Made by a program: the position numbers and the translations under genes
Part shown: piece by piece, positions 1 to 8,900 of the stretch
Numbering within the stretch: the first letter of the stretch is position 1
How the letters are laid out: each line of letters opens with the position of its first letter
The notes under the pieces: generated by a model
What the model saw: the letters and a program-made list of their open reading frames with translations, nothing else
Database searches by the model: none
What the model was told of the DNA's origin: nothing
From: Phycisphaerae bacterium
GTDB lineage: Bacteria > Planctomycetota > Phycisphaerae > Phycisphaerales > SM1A02
DNA: 48,786 nt
Direction of reading: 5' to 3'
NCBI GenBank assembly: GCA_002711415.1
Contig: PARI01000011.1
Coordinates: 141,972 to 190,757 of the forward strand

Positions 1-1
1 C

Positions 2-586
2 AGCATCCCCGTGATCAACGAGATCAACACGCGCCTGCAGCCGCTGACGGGCTGGCGAAGCTGCCCGGTGCCGGGCTACCTGCCGGCCAAGGCATTCTTC
101 GGATGCCTCAGCCGTGGCGAGTTCCCCACGACGATCGTGATCCGGCCCGCGGACTCGCTTGACTACCTGCCCGAGCCGGACATCTTTCATGACATCTTCG
201 GGCACGTGCCCCTGCATGCGGATCCGGTGTTCGCCGAGTTCCTCAAGACCTACGGCCTGGCCGCGTTGAAGACCGATTCCGACGAGCAGACAGAGAAGCT
301 TGCAAGGCTCTTCTGGTTCACCGTCGAGTTCGGCCTGATCCGGGAGGACGGCAAGTACAAGTGCTACGGCTCCGGCCTGATGTCCTCTCCCGGCGAGAGC
401 AAGCACTCGCTGACATCGAACGAGGTCGACCGGAGACCGTTCGACCTGGAGACCGTCTGCAACACGACGTTCGAGATCGATCACTACCAGCCGATTCTCT
501 ACGTGCTTGAGAGCTTTGAGCAGCTTCGTGATGCGATGAACACCTACGCGGAGAGGATTCTCAACTCGACCTCGACCACGGGATGA
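2..586 (+). CDS. phhA: Phenylalanine 4-monooxygenase (5' end outside window)
   Basis: Aromatic amino acid hydroxylase that converts phenylalanine to tyrosine with a pterin cofactor, non-haem iron and oxygen. The reading frame is open to the left edge, so the start lies outside the window. The iron-binding motif HDIFGH is at about residues 63-68 of the visible part, and the third ligand is the Glu of WFTVEFGL. In well-studied bacterial enzymes the first His is near residue 138, so roughly 75 N-terminal residues are missing here; the catalytic core and C-terminus are intact. The frame ends 55 bases before the next start on the same strand. No pterin-recycling gene is visible, but it could lie upstream. 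Family assignment is firm; whether Phe is the preferred substrate is known only from the family. Confidence 0.93.
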   Translation, partial: SIPVINEINTRLQPLTGWRSCPVPGYLPAKAFFGCLSRGEFPTTIVIRPADSLDYLPEPDIFHDIFGHVPLHADPVFAEFLKTYGLAALKTDSDEQTEKLARLFWFTVEFGLIREDGKYKCYGSGLMSSPGESKHSLTSNEVDRRPFDLETVCNTTFEIDHYQPILYVLESFEQLRDAMNTYAERILNSTSTTG

Positions 587-641
587 CCGGCCCCCGGGCA
601 TGAGCCCGGCACACAGGCCCCCACCAGGCAAGGCAACACCT

Positions 642-1859
642 ATGTCAAAACAGAAGCAGCCTCCCCACGTTCCATTGAAGGAGTACCAGGCGAGGCGCAA
701 CAAGGTCCTCAAGGCTCTCGGCAGGTCGATCGGAGTGATTCATGCGGGCGAACGCCACGGACATGGACCGTACAGGCCGAATCCCAACTTCGAGTACCTC
801 ACGGGCATCACGGATGAACCGGGTGCGATTCTCCTGCTCGATCCGAACTATCCGGTCGAGAAGAAGCGATCGGTCCTGTTCCTCAAGCCACTGAATCCCG
901 AGGTCGAGCGATGGGACGGCCACCGGGAGTTCATCGGTTCGACCCTGAGGACGAAGTACGGCGTCAGCACCATCTTCCGTACAGGGCTGCTCGGTCGAAT
1001 CATCAACGTCGCACTGAACAAGACACGATCGCTTGCATGCCTTGACTCTTTCTCGACCATAGACGGCGAACCATCCGCGGATCTGCAGTTGTTCCAGAAG
1101 GTCGCCCAGCGCGTGCCCGGCATCCAGATCGTGGACAAGACGGACATCCTCGCTCGCTGCCGTGCGATCAAGAGTCGCTCCGAGATCGACATGATCCGCC
1201 AGGCGGCGAAGATCACGCAAGAGGGCTTCCTCCAGGTCATGGCGACGACCAAGCCGGGCATGAACGAGTTCGATGTCCAGGAAACGGTCGAGCATGCCTA
1301 CAAGTCCAATGGCAGCCGCGGCGCGTCCTTCAACACGATCGCCGGCGGTGGCTTCAACGCCACGGTGCTGCACTACGAATCAAACAACTGCACGCTCAAC
1401 GACGGCGAGCTTCTGCTGCTGGATTCGGGAGCTGATTTCGGAGGGTACGCTGCCGATGTGACCAGGACCATCCCGATCAACGGAAGGTTCTCGAAGCGAC
1501 AGAAGGAGATCTACGGGATCGTGCTCGAGTCACAGGAAGCGGCCATCAAGCGTTGTCGGCCTGGTGCCACCTTCGAGCAGATCGACCAGGCGGCGCGCAA
1601 GGTGATCGAGAAGGCGGGATACGGCGACTGCTTCTTCCATGGAACGGGGCATCACCTCGGCCTGGAGGTCCACGACATCACCCCGGACATGAGCATGAAG
1701 CCGGGATGTGTCATCACGATCGAACCGGGCATCTACATCCAGAGCGAGAACATTGGCATCCGCATCGAGGATGACATCCTCATCACCCGTGAAGGCCACA
1801 GCGTGCTGACCTCGGGGATCCCCAAGAGCATCCAGGCCATCGAGAAGGCGATGCGCTGA
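642..1859 (+). CDS. pepP: Xaa-Pro aminopeptidase (aminopeptidase P, M24B)
   Basis: Dinuclear-metal peptidase that removes an N-terminal residue preceding proline. The N-terminal creatinase/prolidase-type domain covers about residues 1-160 (NPNFEYLTGI is typical). The pita-bread M24 domain follows with all five expected metal ligands: two Asp in DSGADFGGYAADVTRT, His in HGTGHHLG, Glu in TIEPGIY and Glu in GIRIEDD. The frame extends back to an ATG at 600, but that adds only a Pro-rich leader with no ribosome site. I prefer ATG 642, giving 405 residues, close to the family norm. No signal peptide, so cytoplasmic. Its stop is 4 bases from that of the convergent membrane protein gene. Confidence 0.9.
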   Translation: MSKQKQPPHVPLKEYQARRNKVLKALGRSIGVIHAGERHGHGPYRPNPNFEYLTGITDEPGAILLLDPNYPVEKKRSVLFLKPLNPEVERWDGHREFIGSTLRTKYGVSTIFRTGLLGRIINVALNKTRSLACLDSFSTIDGEPSADLQLFQKVAQRVPGIQIVDKTDILARCRAIKSRSEIDMIRQAAKITQEGFLQVMATTKPGMNEFDVQETVEHAYKSNGSRGASFNTIAGGGFNATVLHYESNNCTLNDGELLLLDSGADFGGYAADVTRTIPINGRFSKRQKEIYGIVLESQEAAIKRCRPGATFEQIDQAARKVIEKAGYGDCFFHGTGHHLGLEVHDITPDMSMKPGCVITIEPGIYIQSENIGIRIEDDILITREGHSVLTSGIPKSIQAIEKAMR

Positions 1860-1863
1860 CGGG

Positions 1864-2244
1864 CTAGCGGGATACCGCCGGAATCACCATGTTGTAGAGG
1901 ATCAGCCAGAACGACCAGGCGACCGGTATCGAGCTGATCGAGATCGCGGCGATGATCAGGATCCGGCCGGTCCTGACCTTCTTCCTGCCGATGATCTCGC
2001 ATGCGATGATGACGAACAGCATCAGGGCGAACTTGAACAGGATCGCACCCGGAAGACCCCATGAATCGATCACGAGCTTGGCCACGGGATTCACCTCGTG
2101 GCCACCGCCGCGAAGTATCCGCCAAGTAAGCATGATGTCCATGGATGAAACGAGGATGAACCAGAGGTAGAGATTCTGGTAGATCATCTCTGGAAGGCTG
2201 AACAGTGGCGGCTCCAGGCCTTGCTCGTCCTTGTCCCGTTTCAT
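1864..2244 (-). CDS. Small multi-pass membrane protein, possibly DUF5658-like
   Basis: A 126-residue protein with three probable membrane helices at about residues 24-43, 66-86 and 93-115, and charged segments between (GRKKVRTGR). After the first helix it carries a D-x3-T ... E-NP pattern (SSMDIMLTW, then HEVNP) that resembles DUF5658 membrane proteins; that link is from memory and tentative. Function unknown. It starts 34 bases after thiC ends on the same strand, so it may be co-transcribed, but nothing in the protein points to thiamine metabolism. It converges on pepP with almost no space between the two stops. Confidence 0.75.
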   Translation of the reverse strand: MKRDKDEQGLEPPLFSLPEMIYQNLYLWFILVSSMDIMLTWRILRGGGHEVNPVAKLVIDSWGLPGAILFKFALMLFVIIACEIIGRKKVRTGRILIIAAISISSIPVAWSFWLILYNMVIPAVSR

Positions 2245-2278
2245 GGCGGCATTGTACGAACCGGGGAGGTTCGCCCTC

Positions 2279-4054
2279 TCAGATCACAGAATCCTTGCTT
2301 GGAATGTTGTGGGCTGGTGACGTGTTCAACTGGACGAGACCGTCCTGTATCTTCTGGGCATCATCAGATTCGACGTAGTCGCTGTGGCAGGAGGCCTTGC
2401 CATCGCCGGCCTTCATGCCCTTGCGGGTCTTGCTGGCCAGCGCATGGATCTCCTCCGGGCTGAGAACACCTCGCTTCTCGAGAATCTCCTGCTGCTCCTC
2501 GGTGAGGGCCTCCGACCGCTCGGGCTTGTCCCAGGCGTACTCCTGCTCCTTGCCGGAGGCGAACTCCTGGATCTCCTTGCTGATGCGGACGCTGCACCAG
2601 TCGTGTCCGCACATGGCACAGAAATCCGTGTCGACATCCAGATCCTCGTCGTGGAACGCCCGGGCCGTATCGGGATCGAACGAGAGATCGAAGTGCTTCT
2701 GCCAGTTCAGTGCCGCCCTGGCCTTGGTCAGCTCGTCATCCTGATCTCGGGTGCCCGGAATGCCCAGGGCGATGTCGGCCGAGTGGGCCGCGATCTTGTA
2801 CGCGATGCACCCCTGCTTGACATCATCCTTCTTCGGGAGGCCGAGGTGTTCCTTCGGTGTCACGTAGCAGAGCATGCTCGCGCCGTGGTACGCCGCGGCG
2901 GTGGCACCGATGCAGGAGGTGATGTGGTCGTAGCCGGGGAAGATGTCGGTCACGAGCGGGCCGAGAACGTAGAAGGGAGCACCGTGACAGAGTCGCCGCT
3001 GCAGCTTCATGTTGTATTCGACCTGGTCGAACGGAACGTGGCCCGGACCCTCGACCATCACCTGGACGCCCCTGCTCCAGGCACGCTCGGTAAGCTCACC
3101 GATCGTGTCCAGCTCGGCGAGCTGGGCGTCATCGGTCGCATCGGACAGGCCGCCCGGCCGGAGTCCGTCGCCGATCGAGAACGAGACATCGTACTCCCGC
3201 ATCAGGTCGCAGATGTCGTCCCAGAGGGTGTACATGGGATTCTGCTTGCCATGGTGGATCATCCACTTGGCCAGCAATGAACCACCCCTGCTGACGATAC
3301 CGATCACGCGCTTTCTGATCAGCGGAAGGTGTTCCTGGAGGACTCCGGCATGGATTGTGAAGTAGTCCACGCCCTGGCGGGCCTGGTGCTCCAGTGTCTC
3401 CATGATGATTTCCGCATCGAGATCCTCGAGCTTGCGGCCGATGATCATCGAGTAGATGGGCACGGTCCCGATGGGGACGGTCGAGTTCTGTATGATCGCT
3501 TCTCTCGTCGCATCGAGGTCGCCACCAGTGGACAGGTCCATGACCGTGTCGCCGCCCCACCTGGTCGCCCAGTGAAGCTTGTGGACCTCCTCCTCGGTCG
3601 AGCTGGAGACCGGCGAGGCCCCCATGTTTGCATTGATCTTCGTCCTGGAGGCGCGGCCGATCGCCATCGGATCGAGCTTGTGCTGCAGGTGAACGATGTT
3701 GGCTGGAATGATCATCCGGCCGGATGCGACCTCGTTGCGAATCTGCTCGGCCGTCAGGTGAGGCTCGCGCTCGGCGACACGGACCATCTGCGGCGTGATC
3801 ACACCCGCACGCGCATGTTCAAGCTGGGTCACCGGTTTGGACGGCGGAGAGCTCGGCTGGAAGTCATCCGCCGTGAGGGAACTGGGCTGGGGCATTCCCG
3901 GGGTGTCAGGAGACGAGTAGGTGAGCGGTCCGCCGATATCGGGCGCGTTGGCGAAGCTCCCGACATTGGTACCGACCGCATCGGTCGACGGGTTGGCGGC
4001 ACCATGCAGTGGCCGGTCCCATTGGCTTTCGGAATTCCTGGTCTGGTTGATCAT
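2279..4054 (-). CDS. thiC: Phosphomethylpyrimidine synthase ThiC
   Basis: Radical SAM enzyme that rearranges aminoimidazole ribotide into hydroxymethylpyrimidine phosphate for thiamine synthesis. The protein has 591 residues, within the family range. The C-terminal iron-sulphur site is C-x2-C-x4-C at Cys479, Cys482 and Cys487 (CAMCGHDWC). Conserved core segments include [28 protein letters not shown] and [16 protein letters not shown]. The first 80 residues or so are Pro/Ser-rich and not conserved. A possible -10 (TATATT on the minus strand, 4090-4095) lies about 36 bases upstream. The 95-base gap to the divergent gene has no recognisable TPP riboswitch: the CTGAGA and ACCTGATCTGG blocks are missing. 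No other thi genes are nearby. Confidence 0.97.
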   Translation of the reverse strand: MINQTRNSESQWDRPLHGAANPSTDAVGTNVGSFANAPDIGGPLTYSSPDTPGMPQPSSLTADDFQPSSPPSKPVTQLEHARAGVITPQMVRVAEREPHLTAEQIRNEVASGRMIIPANIVHLQHKLDPMAIGRASRTKINANMGASPVSSSTEEEVHKLHWATRWGGDTVMDLSTGGDLDATREAIIQNSTVPIGTVPIYSMIIGRKLEDLDAEIIMETLEHQARQGVDYFTIHAGVLQEHLPLIRKRVIGIVSRGGSLLAKWMIHHGKQNPMYTLWDDICDLMREYDVSFSIGDGLRPGGLSDATDDAQLAELDTIGELTERAWSRGVQVMVEGPGHVPFDQVEYNMKLQRRLCHGAPFYVLGPLVTDIFPGYDHITSCIGATAAAYHGASMLCYVTPKEHLGLPKKDDVKQGCIAYKIAAHSADIALGIPGTRDQDDELTKARAALNWQKHFDLSFDPDTARAFHDEDLDVDTDFCAMCGHDWCSVRISKEIQEFASGKEQEYAWDKPERSEALTEEQQEILEKRGVLSPEEIHALASKTRKGMKAGDGKASCHSDYVESDDAQKIQDGLVQLNTSPAHNIPSKDSVI

Positions 4055-4115
4055 CTCGTGGGCCCCTCTCGTTGCCTGTTCAAGAATTGAATATACACGA
4101 TCATCGCGTCCTTCA

Positions 4116-4143
4116 TGGACTGTTCAGGCCTCTTTGCTAGACT
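4116..4143 (+). promoter_or_regulatory. Predicted sigma70-like promoter of the serine racemase-like gene
   Basis: TGGACT (4116-4121), a 16-base spacer and an extended -10, TGC-TAGACT (-10 at 4138-4143). The start codon pair GTG-ATG follows at 4150, about where transcription would begin. The mRNA would therefore be leaderless or nearly so, and no ribosome site precedes the start. Predicted by eye only. Confidence 0.45.
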
Positions 4144-4149
4144 CCTGCG

Positions 4150-5127
4150 GTGATGAATCCGCCCAGTGACTGCACTTATGCCGCCACGATCGACGACATT
4201 CTCGGGGCCAACCGGAGAATCGATCCGCATGTCAATCGAACCCCCGTTCACACGTGCTCGACCATCGATGGCATGGCGGGCAGGAAGCTGCATTTCAAGT
4301 GCGAGAACTTCCAGAAGATCGGGGCCTTCAAGTTCAGGGGCGCATGCAACGCCGTGATGAAGCTGGAGGAGGATGCGGCACGCCACGGAGTGGTCACCCA
4401 TTCCAGCGGAAACCACGCCCAGGCACTCGCCCTCGCTGCACGGATTCGCGGCATCCCCGCGCACATCGTGATGCCCTCGAATGCTCCCGGGGTCAAGCGA
4501 CGAGCGGTCGAGGGATATGGGGCGATCATCTACGAGTGCGAACCGAACGTCCGCTCGAGGGAGACCACGGCCGCCGAGGTGGCGTCAAGGACGGGGGCAA
4601 CCATGATCGAGCCATACAACCACCCGGACATCATCGCTGGACAGGGCACCATGTCGGTGGAACTGCTCGAACAGGTGCCTCACCTGGATGCGCTGGTGGT
4701 TCCGGTCGGTGGTGGCGGAATGCTCGCGGGGGTCACCATCGCCGCGAAGGCGATCAAGCCCGGCATCCGCGTATTCGCGGCGGAACCCGAGGCCGCCGAC
4801 GATGCGTTCCGATCGAAGCAGTCCGGATCGATCGAACCCATGGAGAACCCGGACACGATCGCGGACGGGCTCCGCACGACACTGGGCACGCTGACGTTTC
4901 CGGTCCTGAGGGATCTGGTGGAGCAGGTGCTGCCGGTCTCGGAACAGGAGATCGTGTCGGCGATGCGGCTTGTCTGGGAGCGGATGAAGCTCGTGATCGA
5001 GCCGAGCGCCGGAGTCGGGATCGCGGCGGCCCTCTCGGACCGGTTCAGGGCGATCGATGGCATGGACCATGTCGGCGTAGTCCTCTGTGGAGGCAACGTG
5101 GACCTGGACGACCTGCCATGGACGTGA
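4150..5127 (+). CDS. Serine racemase / threonine dehydratase family PLP enzyme
   Basis: Fold-type II PLP enzyme of 325 residues with no C-terminal ACT domain. The cofactor lysine is in KIGAFKFRGA; the phosphate-contact and substrate loop is SSGNHAQA, and the glycine loop is PVGGGGMLAG. It follows eukaryotic-type serine racemase closely over its whole length (IAGQGTMSVELLEQVPHLDA, LVWERMKLVIEP, GGNVDLDDL). It may racemise serine, dehydrate serine or threonine, or act on 3-hydroxyaspartate; sequence alone does not separate these. The absence of a regulatory domain argues against the isoleucine-pathway enzyme IlvA. GTG 4150 and ATG 4153 are adjacent possible starts. It is divergent from thiC and ends 10 bases from a convergent gene. 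Confidence 0.88.
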   Translation: MMNPPSDCTYAATIDDILGANRRIDPHVNRTPVHTCSTIDGMAGRKLHFKCENFQKIGAFKFRGACNAVMKLEEDAARHGVVTHSSGNHAQALALAARIRGIPAHIVMPSNAPGVKRRAVEGYGAIIYECEPNVRSRETTAAEVASRTGATMIEPYNHPDIIAGQGTMSVELLEQVPHLDALVVPVGGGGMLAGVTIAAKAIKPGIRVFAAEPEAADDAFRSKQSGSIEPMENPDTIADGLRTTLGTLTFPVLRDLVEQVLPVSEQEIVSAMRLVWERMKLVIEPSAGVGIAAALSDRFRAIDGMDHVGVVLCGGNVDLDDLPWT

Positions 5128-5137
5128 TCATCCCCGA

Positions 5138-6205
5138 CTAGATCGACCAGTTGGCCAGAAGAATCCCCAGGTCGATTCCATTGACCTGCTCGTCTCCATC
5201 CAGGTCGGCGATGCAACCGGGACAGAAGCCCCATTCGCTCAGCATGATCCCGAGGTCCTCTCCGTTGACCAGGTCGTCACCGTTGAGATCACCAGGAATC
5301 GGCTCGGCACCGATGGTCGCGACCGCGATGATGTCCGTGTCCAGCGAGGTCATGGCATCCACGAGGGAGATCTGTCCCGACATCAGCAACCCGGCGAAGT
5401 CGCCCGGCGGCAGGATCGTAGGCAGTTCCAGGGGGATCCCCTCGAACGGAGGCAGGCCGGGATCGACCTGATCCTCGAATTCACTCTGGATCAGGATCTG
5501 AAGCGTGGCGAAGTCGCCCTCGAACGAGAGTGTTCCGGCGATGGGCAGCAGGCCGGGGGTCGCAGGAGGAATGATGGTCTGGTCGAAGATCGTCAGTTCG
5601 ACCTGTGTCAGGACCGGTACGGCACCGGCGACGTTCCATGTTCCATCGCGGTTGGGCGTGATGATGAAGCCACCGGCCAGTTCCGACTGCGTCATGGTGA
5701 AGACGTTGATTGAGCCACCACCGAGGGGAATCTCCAGCGGGAATGGCGGTTCGAAGAAGATGCTGCCGGGGTCGAATGATCGGAAAGTCTGCCAGGATAT
5801 GCCCAGGGACGTGCCGAGCTCGCCTACGCTTCCGGCAAGCAGATCGAGATCCAGGCCGGAGATGGTGCCGGTACCGGACTCGAGATCGACCTGGAACTGG
5901 AAGATGCCCGCGGGGTTGCTCTGCAGGCTTCCGCTGGTCATGAAGGTCGCCGAGTAGTCGATGGGTATGTTGCCGCTGCCCCCGAACAAGCCGGGCCTGG
6001 TCTGCGTCCCCTCGGGATTGGTCCTTGGGTCGTAGTCTCCGATCAAGGCCCCGCTGAACGGGATGTCGAAGGAGGAATCCTGTTGGGCGATGCTGGCCTT
6101 GGAATCGATCTCGAACTCCAGGAGCTGGGCCGGGCACTCGGTCGCATGAAGCGACAGCGTGCCGAACACGATCGTCACGACCACTCTTGTCATCGTTGCA
6201 GGCAT
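5138..6205 (-). CDS. Secreted protein with C-terminal paired EF-hand (dockerin-like) domain
   Basis: A 355-residue protein with an N-terminal signal peptide (MTRVVVTIVFGTLSLHATECPA) and a strong ribosome site, GGGGAG, 6 bases before ATG 6205. About residues 25-300 are rich in beta-strand-type sequence and match no family I recognise. The last 55 residues hold two EF-hand loops, GDLNGDDLVNGEDLGIMLSE and DLDGDEQVNGIDLGILLANW, joined by FCPGC. This is the dockerin-like C-terminus common in planctomycete exported proteins; calcium binding is likely, and a sorting or anchoring role is inferred. It lies in a minus-strand run of exported proteins, 128 bases after the next one upstream. Confidence 0.82.
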   Translation of the reverse strand: MPATMTRVVVTIVFGTLSLHATECPAQLLEFEIDSKASIAQQDSSFDIPFSGALIGDYDPRTNPEGTQTRPGLFGGSGNIPIDYSATFMTSGSLQSNPAGIFQFQVDLESGTGTISGLDLDLLAGSVGELGTSLGISWQTFRSFDPGSIFFEPPFPLEIPLGGGSINVFTMTQSELAGGFIITPNRDGTWNVAGAVPVLTQVELTIFDQTIIPPATPGLLPIAGTLSFEGDFATLQILIQSEFEDQVDPGLPPFEGIPLELPTILPPGDFAGLLMSGQISLVDAMTSLDTDIIAVATIGAEPIPGDLNGDDLVNGEDLGIMLSEWGFCPGCIADLDGDEQVNGIDLGILLANWSI

Positions 6206-6333
6206 CTGGACTCCCCTACGAATTCAGTACGTTACGACAGGAATTGTACCTGTTGGTGGGGTCAAGTCCCGCATAAAGAGTCACATTGGTCCGGCGTGGA
6301 TTATGCGTGGGGACAGACCGGCGATATCGGTCC

Positions 6334-7395
6334 TCAACGAGTCCATCCGGCGAGGAGGATTCCCAGATCGATGCCGTTGACCACCCCGTCATCATCCAGG
6401 TCCCCGGGACAACCAGCCGGTCCCGGGCACCCGCCCCAGTTGGCCAGGAGTATTCCCAGGTCGATTCCATCGACGAACCCGTCGGCATTGATGTCCGGAT
6501 CAGGCTGGCCGCAACGGGGTGAACACGAGAGTGATGCCTGGTATCGAAGACCGTAGAAGCTCGGCTTCTGGACGGGGTCATCCGGATCCGGTGGAGGAGC
6601 ATCGGGATCCTCCTGGTCACAGGGGAACCCGGAGTAGAAGGAACGCCACTGGTTTCCCGCGGAGACGCAGAACCAGTAGGTTCCGGGATCAAGGCATGTG
6701 CGGACCTCGAGCGGAACGCACGGGTTCTCGGCTCCCTGGTCGATGACGAAGATCGGACCGGCACATTGCCCGCCGAGCACCAGCACCTGAGCCGGAAACT
6801 CCGCGTGCACCACAAAGGTCGTCTCGACCGGCTCCGTGGTCGTGAACTGGTACCAGTCCGTGTCCCTGGGCGTGTTGGATGCGTACGTGCCGCTGATGAT
6901 CATGCCGCAACTGATGGAGCCGAAGACGGGGGTCTCCATGTTGCACCCGTCGTTGAGGCGTTGGTAGCAGATCTCATCCTCGGGAATCGCCTCCGGATCG
7001 ATCGTGACCTCGCAGGCGGGTGTCTCGCAGAGAAGCTCGGCCTCGGCGGCACAGACCTCATCCCAGATACCACCACAGCAGAATCCGTCGTAGTCGCAGA
7101 GGAAGTTGCAGCAGTCCTCGTCGTCACATCCGGGTGACGGGTGGAACTGGTCACAAGCACCCTCGCTTGGACAGACGATTCCGACGCACAGCTTCTTGGC
7201 CTGAATGACGCAGTTCTCGTTCCAGGAGATCTCGCAGCAGATCGGGTCGACCTCGCACACCCGGTCACAGCACTCGGTCATGATGCAGCCGGGTTCAGGA
7301 TGCACCTCGTAGCAGTCACCGGCCCCCTCGCCACACTGGGCGATCGCGTAGGACCGGATGCAGACCAGCAGCATTGCAACGATCACGATCCTCAT
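6334..7395 (-). CDS. Secreted Cys-rich repeat protein with PPC-like and EF-hand domains
   Basis: A 353-residue exported protein. The signal peptide MRIVIVAMLLVCIRSYAIA is followed by two Cys-rich repeats of about 50 residues (roughly 20-70 and 75-125) with the pattern C-x-H-P-x-PGC ... CC-x3-C ... CC-x3-W-x3-C-x2-A-x3-C. About 150-245 resembles a bacterial pre-peptidase C-terminal beta-domain (DTDWYQFTTTEP). A short Pro/Asp linker leads to two EF-hand loops, DINADGFVDGIDLGILLANW and DLDDDGVVNGIDLGILLAGW. The Cys content suggests disulphides, so a location outside the cytoplasm. The start overlaps the stop of the upstream FG-GAP gene by ATGA, so the two are translationally coupled. No catalytic motif was seen. 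Confidence 0.83.
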   Translation of the reverse strand: MRIVIVAMLLVCIRSYAIAQCGEGAGDCYEVHPEPGCIMTECCDRVCEVDPICCEISWNENCVIQAKKLCVGIVCPSEGACDQFHPSPGCDDEDCCNFLCDYDGFCCGGIWDEVCAAEAELLCETPACEVTIDPEAIPEDEICYQRLNDGCNMETPVFGSISCGMIISGTYASNTPRDTDWYQFTTTEPVETTFVVHAEFPAQVLVLGGQCAGPIFVIDQGAENPCVPLEVRTCLDPGTYWFCVSAGNQWRSFYSGFPCDQEDPDAPPPDPDDPVQKPSFYGLRYQASLSCSPRCGQPDPDINADGFVDGIDLGILLANWGGCPGPAGCPGDLDDDGVVNGIDLGILLAGWTR

Positions 7396-8780
7396 CGACG
7401 TCGCCCCTCCTTCGTCGATGCTCCGCGCATCGAGGAGGAGAACGCGGAGAGGCCGAGTGCCGCATCAAGGGCGTCGATCAGGCCATCGTGATTCCAGTCC
7501 CCAGGCGACAGGCTCCATGCCTGCTCGTCCCGGACAACAACCGGTGTCGATGATGGTCGTACCGGCGGCGAGGCTGCAGCGACTCCACATCCACCATGGT
7601 CACCGAGGTTGAGATAGACCAGCAGTCGATCACTTGTGATCTCGACAGCCAGCATGTCCAGGTCACAGTCCCCATCGAGATCCGCGAAGTCGATCCACCG
7701 GATGAACTGTCCGCCCGCCAGCGGAATCGGCTCGGAGAACTGCGGCGTGGCACCGGGGGATTCCAGCATGTTCTCCATCAGCACGATCGGACCGGGAAGC
7801 GCGTACCCGATTGCGACATCGGGGTCGCCATCTCCATCGAGGTCATCCGATGCCGGCACCCATGACAGGCCCTCGAGACTTGCCGGGAAGACCTCCTGCT
7901 TCTGGAATCCGGCATCGCCGTCATTGAGCCAGATCATCAGCTGCTGCTGCGTGTTGAACGCGAGGAGCAGGCTGGTCGCGACATCGACATCGCCATCGAG
8001 GTCGAAGTCGCCCAGCGCGAGGTTGGTGAGCCCGGGCCTCTGTTCACGGACGATCGGTGCGGGCCATCCACGGGGCGACTCGAAACTGGCATCGCCACGG
8101 TTGCGAAGGATGTTGATCCGGCTTCCTCCGATCATCGCGACCGCGAGGTCGAGGTGCCCGTCGCCATCCAGGTCCGCGGCCTCGGCCTGCTGAGGGTACG
8201 CGAGTCCGCTGTACTCGGGACTGAGACGGATCGACTGGAATGGAATGAAGTTCGCGGTTCCGTCATTGAGAAGGACGTCGATCGTGCCGGAGAGGTAGTT
8301 GATCCCGCAGAGGTCGATGTCACCATCGGTATCGAAGTCGGCCGCCACGACGCAGCGGGGTTCGCGCGCCAGCCTCGTGTACTCGGTCGTCTCGCTGAAC
8401 GTGCCGTCACCATTGCCTCGAAGCAGTGCAAGCCTTCCGTGGACCGATCGGATTCCCAGGACCAGGTCCAGGGTGCCGTCGGAATCGAAGTCGTGGATCT
8501 CGACCCAGTCGGTCTGTCCCTCCACGACGAACTCCTGGAAATCGCCGAACTGACCGTCACCCAGTCCCATCGCAAGAAACACGGATCCCTTCGGATTCCG
8601 ACCGGGTATCACCACGTCGAGGTTCCCGTCCCCATCCAGGTCGGCGAGACCGATGTGGGTGGGCAGGTGCTGGGCGGGAATCGTGCGAGGTATCGGCGGG
8701 GAGAACTGGAGGTCGCCATGAACGGCGCACACCGGTGAGACCAGGGCGATCGCCAGGCCGATGTGCACTGATCTGATCAT
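7392..8780 (-). CDS. Exported FG-GAP/VCBS repeat beta-propeller protein
   Basis: A 462-residue protein built of about seven FG-GAP/VCBS repeats, each with an Asp-rich calcium-type loop (DLDGDGNLDVV, DFDSDGTLDLV, DFDTDGDIDL, DLDGDGHLDLA, DFDLDGDVDVA, DLDGDGDPDVA, DLDGDCDLDML), the sequence signature of a seven-bladed propeller. The frame opens at 8876, but the signal peptide MIRSVHIGLAIALVSPVCAV begins at ATG 8780 behind a GGAG site, so I use that start. The C-terminus has only one degenerate EF-hand-like segment (GDWNHDGLIDALDAALGL) instead of the pair seen in its two neighbours. The stop overlaps the next gene by ATGA. Role unknown; propellers of this type usually bind proteins or sugars. 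Confidence 0.85.
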   Translation of the reverse strand: MIRSVHIGLAIALVSPVCAVHGDLQFSPPIPRTIPAQHLPTHIGLADLDGDGNLDVVIPGRNPKGSVFLAMGLGDGQFGDFQEFVVEGQTDWVEIHDFDSDGTLDLVLGIRSVHGRLALLRGNGDGTFSETTEYTRLAREPRCVVAADFDTDGDIDLCGINYLSGTIDVLLNDGTANFIPFQSIRLSPEYSGLAYPQQAEAADLDGDGHLDLAVAMIGGSRINILRNRGDASFESPRGWPAPIVREQRPGLTNLALGDFDLDGDVDVATSLLLAFNTQQQLMIWLNDGDAGFQKQEVFPASLEGLSWVPASDDLDGDGDPDVAIGYALPGPIVLMENMLESPGATPQFSEPIPLAGGQFIRWIDFADLDGDCDLDMLAVEITSDRLLVYLNLGDHGGCGVAAASPPVRPSSTPVVVRDEQAWSLSPGDWNHDGLIDALDAALGLSAFSSSMRGASTKEGRRR

Positions 8781-8900
8781 GGGTGGGCTCCGTGTACGCA
8801 AGCGGGTGCCGGGAGACTCAATCCTATGATCAATCCCTGCACCAAACACGGAAAAAGGCTGAATCGGCATCAACAATGAAGCACATCAGAGGGGCCGGGT

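Noticed and set aside
2384..4090. Long plus-strand frames opposite thiC
   Set aside because: High-GC codon bias leaves the opposite strand open; translations show low-complexity Arg/Gly/Leu sequence, while thiC is clearly real.
4055..4150. TPP riboswitch before thiC
   Set aside because: The conserved CTGAGA and ACCTGAT-type blocks are absent on either strand.
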